Source: an uncultured Rhodanobacteraceae bacterium
Lineage (GTDB): Bacteria; Pseudomonadota; Gammaproteobacteria; Xanthomonadales; Ahniellaceae
Reading direction: 5' to 3'
NCBI GenBank assembly: GCA_937873105.1
Contig: CALMWD010000105.1
Location: forward strand, 1 to 7,775
DNA: 7,775 bases
Part shown: positions 1 through 5,437 of the stretch, in pieces
Numbering within the stretch: position 1 is the stretch's first letter
Layout: each line of letters opens with the position of its first letter
Translations under genes and position numbers: made by a program
The notes under the pieces: model-generated
What the model was told of the DNA's origin: nothing
The model's database searches: none
Seen by the model: only the letters and a program-made list of their open reading frames with translations

Positions 1-1059
1 GAATGCCGGCGCATCCACCGCGAGCAGCGCGTCGAGTGCGTTCGACGTCGCACGTGTCGCGTGCTGCTGCACGAAGCCGCGATGCAGGCGCGTCAGTTCG
101 CGATGGCCTTCGAGCCAATCGTGCGCGGAGCGGATCTCGTCGCCGATGCGCACGCTCTCGTGGCCGGACCAGCCGAGGCGATGCAGCACGCGTTCGACGA
201 GGGCAGGCGCGTTGCGCGGCTTCACGCCGAGCGCGTCGCCCGGTTCGTACGACAGCGCCGGATCGAGCGCGATTTCGAGATGGCGCACGTCCTGCGCACT
301 GTCGCGCGCGGTGATGCGCTGGTTGACGATCAACTCGGCCGTGTAGGGCTGATCCTTGTGCCAGGTGCCGTGGGAAGCGGTGACTGCTGCGACCGGAACG
401 ACCGATGCCGCACTCGCGGGCTTCAGCGCGCGCACCTGTTCGCGGGCCTGCGTGGCCCAGGGCACGGCGACGGTGGCGACATCGACATCGGCGTCGCCGC
501 GTGCGAACAGTCGCTTCGCGCCGAGCGCCTCGAAACGCGCGTCGAGCAATCGCCCCATCGCATTGAATTGCGGATAGCTGGAGTCGCCCAAGCCCAGCAC
601 AGCGAACTGCAGTCGATCGAGCTTGGGCGCGCGCCGGCCGGAGACGAACTCGACGAAGCCGCGGGCATCGTCCGGCGGTTCGCCCTCGCCCTGCGTGCTG
701 ATGACGACGAACAACACGCGCTCCTCGGCCAGCTCGCGGGTCGGATAGGCGTCGGCGCGGACCAGGCGCACCTCGGCGCCTTCGCCGCGCAGGGCCTCGG
801 CCAGGCGTTCGGCTTCGCGCTTGGCATTGCCGGTCTGGCTGCCGTAGAGCACGGTGATGCGCGTCGATGCGACCTCCACGTCGCGATCTCTGGCCGGCAC
901 CACCACCAGCGTCGGTGCGCCGCGTGCGGCCAGCCCGGCCGCGTAGCCGGAGATCCAGTGCAGCGCGGCGGCGTCGAGGCCCTCGGTCAGCCGCGCGAGC
1001 AACGCGCTGCGCTCGGCGTCGAGCAGCGGAAGCGGCGGGAAGATCGGCTGTGCGGACAT
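1..1059 (-). CDS. cysJ: Assimilatory sulfite reductase (NADPH) flavoprotein subunit, partial (C-terminus beyond window)
   Basis: CysJ carries electrons from NADPH through FAD and FMN to the CysI hemoprotein, which reduces sulfite to sulfide in the cytoplasm. The window holds 353 residues; E. coli CysJ has about 600, so roughly the C-terminal 40% (rest of the FAD domain and the NADPH domain) lies outside. Residues 1-60 match the CysJ N-terminal region, including WISGYAAGL (35-43). The flavodoxin domain starts near 67, with the FMN phosphate loop SQTGNA (74-79), STQGEGEPPDD (121-131) and LGLGDSSYPQFN (155-166). The FAD-binding domain begins near 235 and includes QDVRHLEI (256-263) and YEPGDALGV (271-279). 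The ATG at 1059 fits the family N-terminus. A GTG three codons upstream is possible, and neither has a strong Shine-Dalgarno. The gene is divergent from the TSUP transporter gene. cysI would be expected downstream, outside the window. Confidence 0.95.
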   Translation of the reverse strand, partial: MSAQPIFPPLPLLDAERSALLARLTEGLDAAALHWISGYAAGLAARGAPTLVVVPARDRDVEVASTRITVLYGSQTGNAKREAERLAEALRGEGAEVRLVRADAYPTRELAEERVLFVVISTQGEGEPPDDARGFVEFVSGRRAPKLDRLQFAVLGLGDSSYPQFNAMGRLLDARFEALGAKRLFARGDADVDVATVAVPWATQAREQVRALKPASAASVVPVAAVTASHGTWHKDQPYTAELIVNQRITARDSAQDVRHLEIALDPALSYEPGDALGVKPRNAPALVERVLHRLGWSGHESVRIGDEIRSAHDWLEGHRELTRLHRGFVQQHATRATSNALDALLAVDAPAF

Positions 1060-1136
1060 GGCGGCCACTCGTTCGGAATGGCGGCCAGACTAGGTGCCGT
1101 ACGCGCGACGCAGAAACAATCGCTGGCGATGAACTT

Positions 1137-1151
1137 ATGCCGGAGCGGCAT
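1137..1151. promoter_or_regulatory. Perfect palindrome ATGCCGGAGCGGCAT, candidate LysR-type operator
   Basis: The site has 6-bp arms (ATGCCG/CGGCAT) around a GAG centre. T1138 and A1150 are separated by 11 bases inside the dyad, which is the T-N11-A pattern of LysR-type regulator boxes. CysB, the activator of cysJ in many gammaproteobacteria, is a LysR-type protein, so a CysB-like regulator is a reasonable candidate. The dyad is directly visible; the binding protein is inferred. Confidence 0.35.
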
Positions 1152-1161
1152 TTCCGGCCCG

Positions 1162-1179
1162 GTGTCGATCACTCGACAC
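1162..1179. repeat. Inverted repeat GTGTCGA-tcac-TCGACAC
   Basis: The arms are a perfect 7-bp match with a 4-nt loop, 26 bp upstream of the transporter start codon. No T-tract follows on either strand, so it is not a typical intrinsic terminator. It could be a second operator or a 5' leader hairpin of the transporter mRNA. Confidence 0.4.
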
Positions 1180-1205
1180 TGCCGGGGCAACGTCACGGGC
1201 GCCCC

Positions 1206-1961
1206 ATGTTTTCGACTGCTTTGATCCCCTTCATCGGCATCGGCCTGATCGCGCAATCCATCGACGGCGCGCTCGGCATGGCCTACGGCGTGACCAGTTC
1301 CACCCTGCTGCTCGGACTCGGCATGGCGCCGGCGCTGGCCTCGGCCAGCGTGCACATGGCCGAGTTGGCGACGACCGGCGTCTCCGGCCTGAGCCACGGC
1401 TTCTTCGGCAATGTCGACAAGCGCCTGCTGCTGCGGCTCGCCCTGCCCGGCGCGCTGGGCGGCATGGTCGGCGCCTTCGTGCTCAGCCATCTGCAGACGC
1501 CCTGGCTCGGGGCCTTGGTCGCGGCCTACCTGCTGATCCTCGGCCTGTCGCTGGTGCTGCGCGCCTGGCGCAATCGTCCGGCGCCGGAACAACCCGCAGC
1601 GCCAAGACGCACCAAGCGCCTCGCGCTCGCCGCCGGGTTCCTCGACGCCGTCGGCGGCGGCGGCTGGGGCCCGATGACCAGCACCAGCCTGATCGCGCAA
1701 CACCTGCCGCCACGCATCGCCATCGGCACCGCGAACGCCGCCGAGTTCTTCGTCAGCCTCGCGATCAGCGCGGTCTTCATCGGCACGCTCGGCCACGTCT
1801 ACGGCCAGGCCGTCGTCGGCCTCCTGCTCGGCGGCCTCATCGCCGCCCCCTTCGCCGCCTGGCTCACCCGCCACCTGCCGGCACGCATCACCACGGCAGC
1901 GGTCGGCGGGTTGGTCAGCCTATTGAGCGTGATCACGCTGGGCCGGCATTTGCTCGCATGA
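1206..1961 (+). CDS. TSUP (TauE/SafE) family membrane transporter, probable sulfite/sulfate or related sulfur-anion carrier
   Basis: The 251-residue inner-membrane protein has the internal duplication of the TSUP family. The first half carries QSIDGALGMAYGVTSSTLLLG (17-37, one long motif) and the second carries GFLDAVGGGGWGPMTSTSL (144-162), each beginning a four-helix-type bundle. SASVHMAELATTGVSGLSHG (46-65) and GTANAAEFFVS (174-184) are the matching helices after each motif. A hydrophilic, proline- and arginine-rich loop (about 121-138) joins the halves. TSUP members export sulfite or organosulfonates, or import sulfate or other anions, so the substrate cannot be read from sequence. Its position divergent from cysJ favours inorganic sulfur: either a sulfite safety valve or sulfate uptake. 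The ATG at 1206 gives the family's usual short N-terminus before the first motif; the frame is open further upstream but that part is antisense to cysJ. No clear Shine-Dalgarno precedes the start. Confidence 0.88.
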   Translation: MFSTALIPFIGIGLIAQSIDGALGMAYGVTSSTLLLGLGMAPALASASVHMAELATTGVSGLSHGFFGNVDKRLLLRLALPGALGGMVGAFVLSHLQTPWLGALVAAYLLILGLSLVLRAWRNRPAPEQPAAPRRTKRLALAAGFLDAVGGGGWGPMTSTSLIAQHLPPRIAIGTANAAEFFVSLAISAVFIGTLGHVYGQAVVGLLLGGLIAAPFAAWLTRHLPARITTAAVGGLVSLLSVITLGRHLLA

Positions 1962-1985
1962 GGCACGATTCGGCCCGCTACCCGA

Positions 1986-2306
1986 TCAAGGTGGCGCGGG
2001 GGTTTCGAAGCCGTCCTCGAAGACGTCGTCCGGTTTCGGTGCCGGCGGGATGGCGGCCGCCCAGAATCCGCCCGTGATCGCGAAGCCGCCTCCGGTCGCG
2101 GGGTGCAGCGGCTCGGCATCGGGTTGGCCGATGGTGCCGTGCACGCCGAAGACGCCGCCGCTCGAATGACCGCCCCCGCCGTCAATGGTCCAGACGTCGA
2201 CACTGTAGGCCGCGCCCTGCGCGGCATTCGCTGGCTCCTGTGCCCCGGCACCGGAAGCCCACAGCCCGCAAGCGAGCCACATCGGCCATCGCAGCGCGCC
2301 GATCAT
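1986..2306 (-). CDS. Small secreted protein with DGGGG...GGFW domain and DDVFEDGFE C-terminal tail
   Basis: The protein has 106 residues and no function I know of. Residues 1-22 form a signal peptide (hydrophobic core 9-18, cleavage likely after A-G-A at 20-22, giving an N-terminal Gln). Residues 34-82 are a compact Gly-rich domain: YSVDVWTIDGGGG (34-46), GVFGVHGTIGQPDA (51-64) and GGGFAITGGFW (72-82). I recognise this pattern from secreted proteins of Xanthomonadales and Planctomycetes-type bacteria, where it has no assigned role. The end carries DDVFEDGFE (93-101) then TPAPP. The start at 2306 is chosen because its ATG overlaps the stop of the upstream gene (ATGA) and has GGAG six bases before it. 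An ATG at 2327 would add seven residues without those signals. Coupled translation with the 492-residue protein implies they act together or in fixed ratio. Confidence 0.72.
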   Translation of the reverse strand: MIGALRWPMWLACGLWASGAGAQEPANAAQGAAYSVDVWTIDGGGGHSSGGVFGVHGTIGQPDAEPLHPATGGGFAITGGFWAAAIPPAPKPDDVFEDGFETPAPP

Positions 2307-3781
2307 TGGCAGCTCCGGCTGCCGCACTTGGCGAACTTGACCGAATTCGTTCCAGCCGAAAATGCGCCGTAGGCCACGACCGGAAGACCATCCTGCCCCA
2401 GAGCAAGGGCATGGCTGCCCCCGAAAATCACCTGCGACTTCGCGCCTTCGATGGTGCTGGTCGTCAAGCCGAATTCACATCGCAGCGTGGCGCAACGAAT
2501 GATGCGCAGGGCCTGATCGCCGTCCTGGTAGTAGCTGATCACCGGCATGCCGTCCGGTCCGACCACGAGATCGATCGTGTAGACGATGCCCGCGGGCATC
2601 GGGATCGTGACGATGTTGTTGCCGGAACTGCATGCGGCATTGCCACAGCGAATGTACTTGAGCCCGCCCGCGGTGATATCGCGGTAGGCGACCAGCGGAA
2701 AACCGTTGTTGCTCACGGCGATCGCAGAGTCGGAGCCCACGTCATTGGCCGGGTCGTCCGCATTGATGAGGGTATTCGAGCCGCTGCAATCGGCCAAACC
2801 GCATTTCAGCACGCGCAACGCACCGGCCAGTCGATAGCTGAAGACCGGCAGATCGTCCGCCCCGATGGCGATGCTGACGTCTTCGCCGGCGCCAAAGTCG
2901 CTATCCGCGATAACCATCAGCGAACTGGTGCAGGCGGCATTGCTGCATTTGGCCACCCGCAGTGCGTTGTTGGCGTTGAAACCGATCACCGGCAAGCCGT
3001 CGCTCGGCACCGCGATGGCGGTATTGAATAGCGAGGAGCCTGCCAGGTCGATGATGGTGGTCCGTGTCGTGCTGGTGCACGCAGCGTCCAGGCACTTCGC
3101 GACGCGAAGGATGGCCTGGGGCTGATCGACATAACTGATGATGGGCAGCCCATCGGCACCGATCGCGATCGAGGTGTAGCGCCCGAGGTTGCCTTCGTCA
3201 TCCACCACGGTGATGGTCGGCGTGCCACGGCAGGCCGCGTCGACGCATTTCGCCACCTTCAGGGCGCCCGCCGTGTTATCCCAATAGCTCATCACCGGCA
3301 AGCCATCGGAGGGCACCGCCAACGACAGGGAATCACCCACGCTGTTCACGGGATCGTCGATGACGCTGATGCCGGGCAAGCCGCTCTGGGCGGCGGCAGA
3401 CAATGCGCGGGCATGCAGGGCTTCCGGCGCCGGCCGGATCAACTGGCGCGGGGACAACGCAGTATGGCTGGCGACGCTGTCCCCGGGGCGGACACGAAGC
3501 TCCAGATAGCGTTCTTCGCCGGCAAAGACCGAACCGAAATCCAGTGCCAGGGTGAATACCCCGTCCTCGACCGGCACGTTATCGAAAGGCGCCGCGCAAG
3601 CCAGCGGCGTGGGACCGCCGGGTGAATCGAACAAGCAGACCTCGAAGTCATACAACCCTGTCGTCACATCGCCGGATGCCTTGAGCTGACCCTGGTACGT
3701 GAACGCCGTACCCAGGGGCGCGGCAAGCGCCACGGTCGAGGCGCAGGCAAGGATCACCGGGAGAAGCGGACGAATCTGCAT
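2303..3781 (-). CDS. Secreted protein with seven DGLP/C-x4-C repeats, putative disulfide-stapled beta-propeller
   Basis: The product has 492 residues with a signal peptide (1-20, cleavage after A-L-A at 18-20), so it acts outside the cytoplasm. Residues 24-125 form an N-terminal domain of a type I recognise from many secreted proteins of environmental bacteria: TAFTYQGQLKASG (25-37), TGLYDFEVCLFD (41-52), VEDGVFTLALDFG (71-83), RYLELRVRPG (91-100) and LSPRQLIRPAPEALHA (109-124). Its function is not known to me. Residues 137-492 hold seven repeats of 47-54 residues, described separately. I see no enzyme motif, membrane anchor or LPXTG-like signal. The ATG at 3781 is preferred because GGAGG lies seven bases upstream and a signal peptide begins directly; an in-frame ATG at 3856 would bury that peptide behind 25 extra residues. 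The stop overlaps the next start as ATGA. A role in binding or adhesion is possible but only an inference. Confidence 0.8.
   Translation of the reverse strand: MQIRPLLPVILACASTVALAAPLGTAFTYQGQLKASGDVTTGLYDFEVCLFDSPGGPTPLACAAPFDNVPVEDGVFTLALDFGSVFAGEERYLELRVRPGDSVASHTALSPRQLIRPAPEALHARALSAAAQSGLPGISVIDDPVNSVGDSLSLAVPSDGLPVMSYWDNTAGALKVAKCVDAACRGTPTITVVDDEGNLGRYTSIAIGADGLPIISYVDQPQAILRVAKCLDAACTSTTRTTIIDLAGSSLFNTAIAVPSDGLPVIGFNANNALRVAKCSNAACTSSLMVIADSDFGAGEDVSIAIGADDLPVFSYRLAGALRVLKCGLADCSGSNTLINADDPANDVGSDSAIAVSNNGFPLVAYRDITAGGLKYIRCGNAACSSGNNIVTIPMPAGIVYTIDLVVGPDGMPVISYYQDGDQALRIIRCATLRCEFGLTTSTIEGAKSQVIFGGSHALALGQDGLPVVAYGAFSAGTNSVKFAKCGSRSCQ
2306..3373 (-). repeat. Seven tandem protein repeats (~50 residues each) with C-x4-C ends
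   Basis: Units span residues 137-188, 189-240, 241-287, 288-336, 337-388, 389-438 and 439-492. Each has a SIAIGADGLPVISY-like strand pair (DGLP-type turns at 159, 210, 261, 310, 359, 410 and 464), then a LRVAKC-like strand. Each ends in a cysteine pair spaced exactly C-x4-C: 179/184, 230/235, 279/284, 327/332, 379/384, 430/435 and 486/491. Seven units of this length fit a seven-bladed beta-propeller. The copies have diverged at DNA level, so this is an old duplication and not a recent slippage array. Confidence 0.8.
2313..2316 (-). promoter_or_regulatory. Ribosome-binding site GGAG that decides the start of the 106-residue protein
   Basis: GGAG on the minus strand lies inside the last codons of the upstream gene, six bases before the ATG at 2306. 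It supports that start over the in-frame ATG at 2327, and supports translational coupling. Confidence 0.6.
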
Positions 3782-3788
3782 GGTGGGG

Positions 3789-3793
3789 CCTCC
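3789..3793 (-). promoter_or_regulatory. Strong ribosome-binding site GGAGG of the seven-repeat protein
   Basis: GGAGG on the minus strand sits seven bases before the ATG at 3781. It fixes the start immediately before the signal peptide and rules out the longer reading from 3856. Confidence 0.7.
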
Positions 3794-4027
3794 TTCGTGC
3801 AAATAGTGAATGTGAACTTCTGCATGCAAGCCGTGAATTTGTCCAGCCCCTGACACTCTGCCCGGCTGGTGCCGGAACAGGGCATGCGTCCAGACGGCGG
3901 CGAACAGCGTGATCAGGGACCGCTGCCAGATCCACCTCGGCGAAGCTGTATTCCCGCGGAACCGAGTTCAAGCAGATTCTGCGTCCACCCCGGGAATTCA
4001 TGAGGTTTCATCGGGATATCGGGTTTG

Positions 4028-4046
4028 CCTGAGAAGCCGTCTCAGG
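4028..4046. repeat. Inverted repeat CCTGAGA-agccg-TCTCAGG
   Basis: The arms are a perfect 7-bp match with a 5-nt loop, about 50 bp upstream of the SOS box. No T-tract follows in either direction, so an intrinsic terminator is unlikely. It may be an extra operator or a hairpin in an upstream-initiated lexA transcript. Confidence 0.4.
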
Positions 4047-4078
4047 TTCCGAGATGGCGGGGTCGGAGACTGGGGCCG

Positions 4079-4105
4079 TTGCCGAACGCCTCCGAATACT
4101 GTAAT
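4079..4105 (+). promoter_or_regulatory. Candidate sigma-70 promoter of the lexA cassette
   Basis: TGTAAT (4100-4105) matches the -10 consensus at five of six bases and lies inside the SOS box, as expected for a repressible promoter. TTGCCG (4079-4084) is a partial -35 at 15 bp spacing, shorter than ideal. Transcription would start near 4112, leaving a leader of only a few bases before the ATG at 4116. Confidence 0.35.
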
Positions 4106-4116
4106 TATTTACAGCA
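4097..4116. promoter_or_regulatory. SOS box (LexA operator), E. coli-type CTGT-N8-ACAG
   Basis: The core CTGTAATTATTTACAG (4099-4114) has the CTGT-N8-ACAG form of the enterobacterial LexA operator, including the flanking TA before CTGT and an AT-rich centre in otherwise GC-rich DNA. It ends one base before the lexA ATG. Occupation by LexA would block the overlapping -10 and the start of transcription, giving autorepression of the whole cassette. It is the only site of this form I found in the window. Confidence 0.88.
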
Positions 4117-4754
4117 TGAACGAACCCCTCAGCCCCCGCCAGAAAGACGTACTCGACCTGATCGAACGCTCGATCGCCGAGCGCGGTTATCCGCCGACCC
4201 GTCCGGAAATCTCGGCCGCGCTCGGCGCGACCAGCCCGAACGCCGCCGAGCAGCACCTGCGCGCGCTGGAGCGCAAGGGTTACATCGCGATCCTGCCGGT
4301 GGCGCGGGGGATCCGGGTGCTGAAACCGGCGCGTGCCCAGCCCGTGCCGCGTCGCGCCGCCGCCAATGACGAACGCGTGCTGCGCCTGCCCCTGGTCGGT
4401 CGCGTCGCCGCCGGCCAGCCGATCCTGGCCGAGCAGTCGATCGAGGACGAACTCGCGCTCGATCCGCAGTTGTTCACGCCGACGCCCGACTTCCTGCTGC
4501 GCGTGCGCGGCGACAGCATGCGCGACGCCGGCATCCACGATGGCGATTTCGTCGCGGTGGCGCGCGGCCGCGAGGCGGCGAATGGCCAGATCGTGGTCGC
4601 GCGCATCGACGACGAAGCCACGGTGAAGACCTTCGAACGCAAGGCCGGGCGCATCCGCCTGCTGCCCGCGAATCCCGATTACGCCCCCATCGACGTCGAC
4701 GGCGACCTGGTCATCGAAGGCCGCGTCGTCGGTGTCATCCGCCGGAGTCTGTGA
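4116..4754 (+). CDS. lexA: LexA repressor, cassette-linked
   Basis: LexA represses SOS genes by binding operators as a dimer; RecA filaments trigger its self-cleavage after DNA damage. This 212-residue copy is complete. The winged-helix DNA-binding domain covers about 1-70: LSPRQKDVLDLI (5-16), PPTRPEISAALG (26-37) and SPNAAEQHLRALERKGYI (40-57). The cleavage site is A99-G100 within GRVAAGQP, and the peptidase pair is S134 (GDSM) and K171 (ATVK). All features needed for RecA-stimulated autocleavage are present. The start at 4116 is chosen because the N-terminus then matches E. coli LexA; the open frame upstream to 3909 has no LexA-like sequence. No Shine-Dalgarno precedes this ATG because the SOS box occupies that space. 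It heads an operon and its stop is one base from the imuA ATG. Whether the genome has another lexA next to recA cannot be seen here. Confidence 0.95.
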   Translation: MNEPLSPRQKDVLDLIERSIAERGYPPTRPEISAALGATSPNAAEQHLRALERKGYIAILPVARGIRVLKPARAQPVPRRAAANDERVLRLPLVGRVAAGQPILAEQSIEDELALDPQLFTPTPDFLLRVRGDSMRDAGIHDGDFVAVARGREAANGQIVVARIDDEATVKTFERKAGRIRLLPANPDYAPIDVDGDLVIEGRVVGVIRRSL

Positions 4755-4755
4755 C

Positions 4756-5427
4756 ATGGCCGCCACGATCGAATCCCTGCTGCACCGTCCCGACGTCTGG
4801 CGCGGCGGCGAACGTCATGCGACGACGCCGACACTGGCCAGCGGCCATCGCGAACTCGATGCCGCCCTGCCCGGCGGCGGCTGGCCGTTGCAGGCGCTCA
4901 CCGAGGTCTGCCATGCCCGACCCGGCCTCGGCGAACTGAGTCTGATGCTGCCCGCCTTCGCGCGTGCAATGAATGATGGCCGCTGGCTGCTGTTCGTGTC
5001 GGCGCCGCACCTGCCGTATGCGCCAGCGCTCGCAGCCGCGGGCATCGATCTCGAACGCTTCGCGCACCTGCGCTGCGCCACCACCGAACAGGCCTTGTGG
5101 GCGGCCGAACAGGCCCTGCGCAGCGGCGTCTGCGGCGCGATCGCGTTGTGGCTCGGCCAAAGCGAACCGAACGCGTTGCGCCGCCTTCAACTCGCGGCCG
5201 AGGCCGGACGCAGCCTGGCCGTCTTGTATCGACCGCTCGCCCATGCCGACCAGGCTTCGCCGGCCGCGCTGCGACTCGCGCTCGACGGCGAACATTTGCG
5301 CATCGTCAAATGCCGCGGTGCGCTCGGCGACCTCGGCCGCTTCGTGCTGCGCCGCTCGCCGCAAGGCGTGTCCGTGCATGCCGAAGCGGCATCCGCGCGC
5401 GTCCTGCCCTTCGTGCGCGCACGCTGA
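4756..5427 (+). CDS. imuA: Translesion synthesis accessory protein ImuA
   Basis: ImuA is a RecA-like accessory factor that works with ImuB and DnaE2 in damage-induced mutagenesis. The 223-residue product is the usual size. Family signatures are SGHRELDAALPGGGWPLQALTEV (within 29-51), GLGELSLMLPAFARAM (57-72), LLFVSAPHLPYAPALAAAGI (77-96), ALWAAEQALRSGVCGAI (113-129) and LRRLQLAAEAGRSL (141-154). The GGGW stretch sits where RecA has its Walker A loop but lacks the GK[ST] residues, so ATP binding in the classical way is doubtful; this is normal for ImuA. The start at 4756 has GGAG eight bases upstream, inside the end of lexA, and lies one base after the lexA stop, so the two are probably translationally coupled. 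Expression should follow the SOS box at 4097-4116. Confidence 0.92.
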   Translation: MAATIESLLHRPDVWRGGERHATTPTLASGHRELDAALPGGGWPLQALTEVCHARPGLGELSLMLPAFARAMNDGRWLLFVSAPHLPYAPALAAAGIDLERFAHLRCATTEQALWAAEQALRSGVCGAIALWLGQSEPNALRRLQLAAEAGRSLAVLYRPLAHADQASPAALRLALDGEHLRIVKCRGALGDLGRFVLRRSPQGVSVHAEAASARVLPFVRAR

Positions 5428-5437
5428 GGCCACGACC

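Larger units (their letters stand above)
1060..1205. promoter_or_regulatory. Divergent control region between cysJ and the TSUP transporter gene
   Basis: This 146-bp gap separates two genes transcribed away from each other, so it should hold both promoters. It contains two inverted repeats (listed separately) and a 10-bp direct repeat, ATGGCGGCCA, at 1058-1067 and 1078-1087, the first copy overlapping the cysJ start. I could not identify a convincing -35/-10 pair for either gene. Coordinate control by sulfur status is an inference from the neighbouring genes. Confidence 0.5.
3782..4115. other. 334-bp intergenic region between the divergent secreted-protein pair and the lexA cassette
   Basis: No gene is supported here. 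The left part should hold the minus-strand promoter. A weak candidate is TGGACA (minus strand, 3840-3845) 17 bp before CAGAAG (3817-3822); I do not trust it. Other visible items are an 8-bp palindrome TGCATGCA (3821-3828), the inverted repeat at 4028-4046, and the SOS box and promoter next to lexA. The lexA frame stays open back to 3909 and a minus-strand frame runs 3648-4001, but neither translates to anything protein-like. The SOS box lies more than 300 bp from the secreted genes, so it need not control them. Confidence 0.6.

Noticed and set aside
61..1224. 387-codon plus-strand open frame across cysJ
   Set aside because: The minus strand encodes an unmistakable CysJ over the same bases; the plus-strand product has no family signatures.
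987..1874. 295-codon minus-strand open frame across the transporter gene
   Set aside because: Antisense to the TSUP gene, low-complexity Glu/Gly/Gln/Arg composition, and overlaps the start of cysJ in another frame.
1962..1985. Possible bidirectional terminator between the convergent genes
   Set aside because: The 24-bp gap contains no hairpin with a T-tract on either strand.
2304..2327. Longer start (ATG at 2327) for the 106-residue protein
   Set aside because: The ATG at 2306 has GGAG at good spacing and the ATGA overlap; the longer form adds a charged stretch before the signal peptide.
3648..4001. 117-codon minus-strand open frame in the intergenic region
   Set aside because: It overlaps the start of the seven-repeat protein in another frame, has no ribosome-binding site or domain, and looks like random high-GC translation.
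3909..4115. N-terminal extension of LexA from an ATG at 3909
   Set aside because: The extra 69 residues have no LexA similarity and would place the SOS box inside the gene; the N-terminus from 4116 matches known LexA.
4008..4766. 252-codon minus-strand open frame across lexA
   Set aside because: Antisense to a complete LexA with all catalytic residues; it also covers the SOS box.
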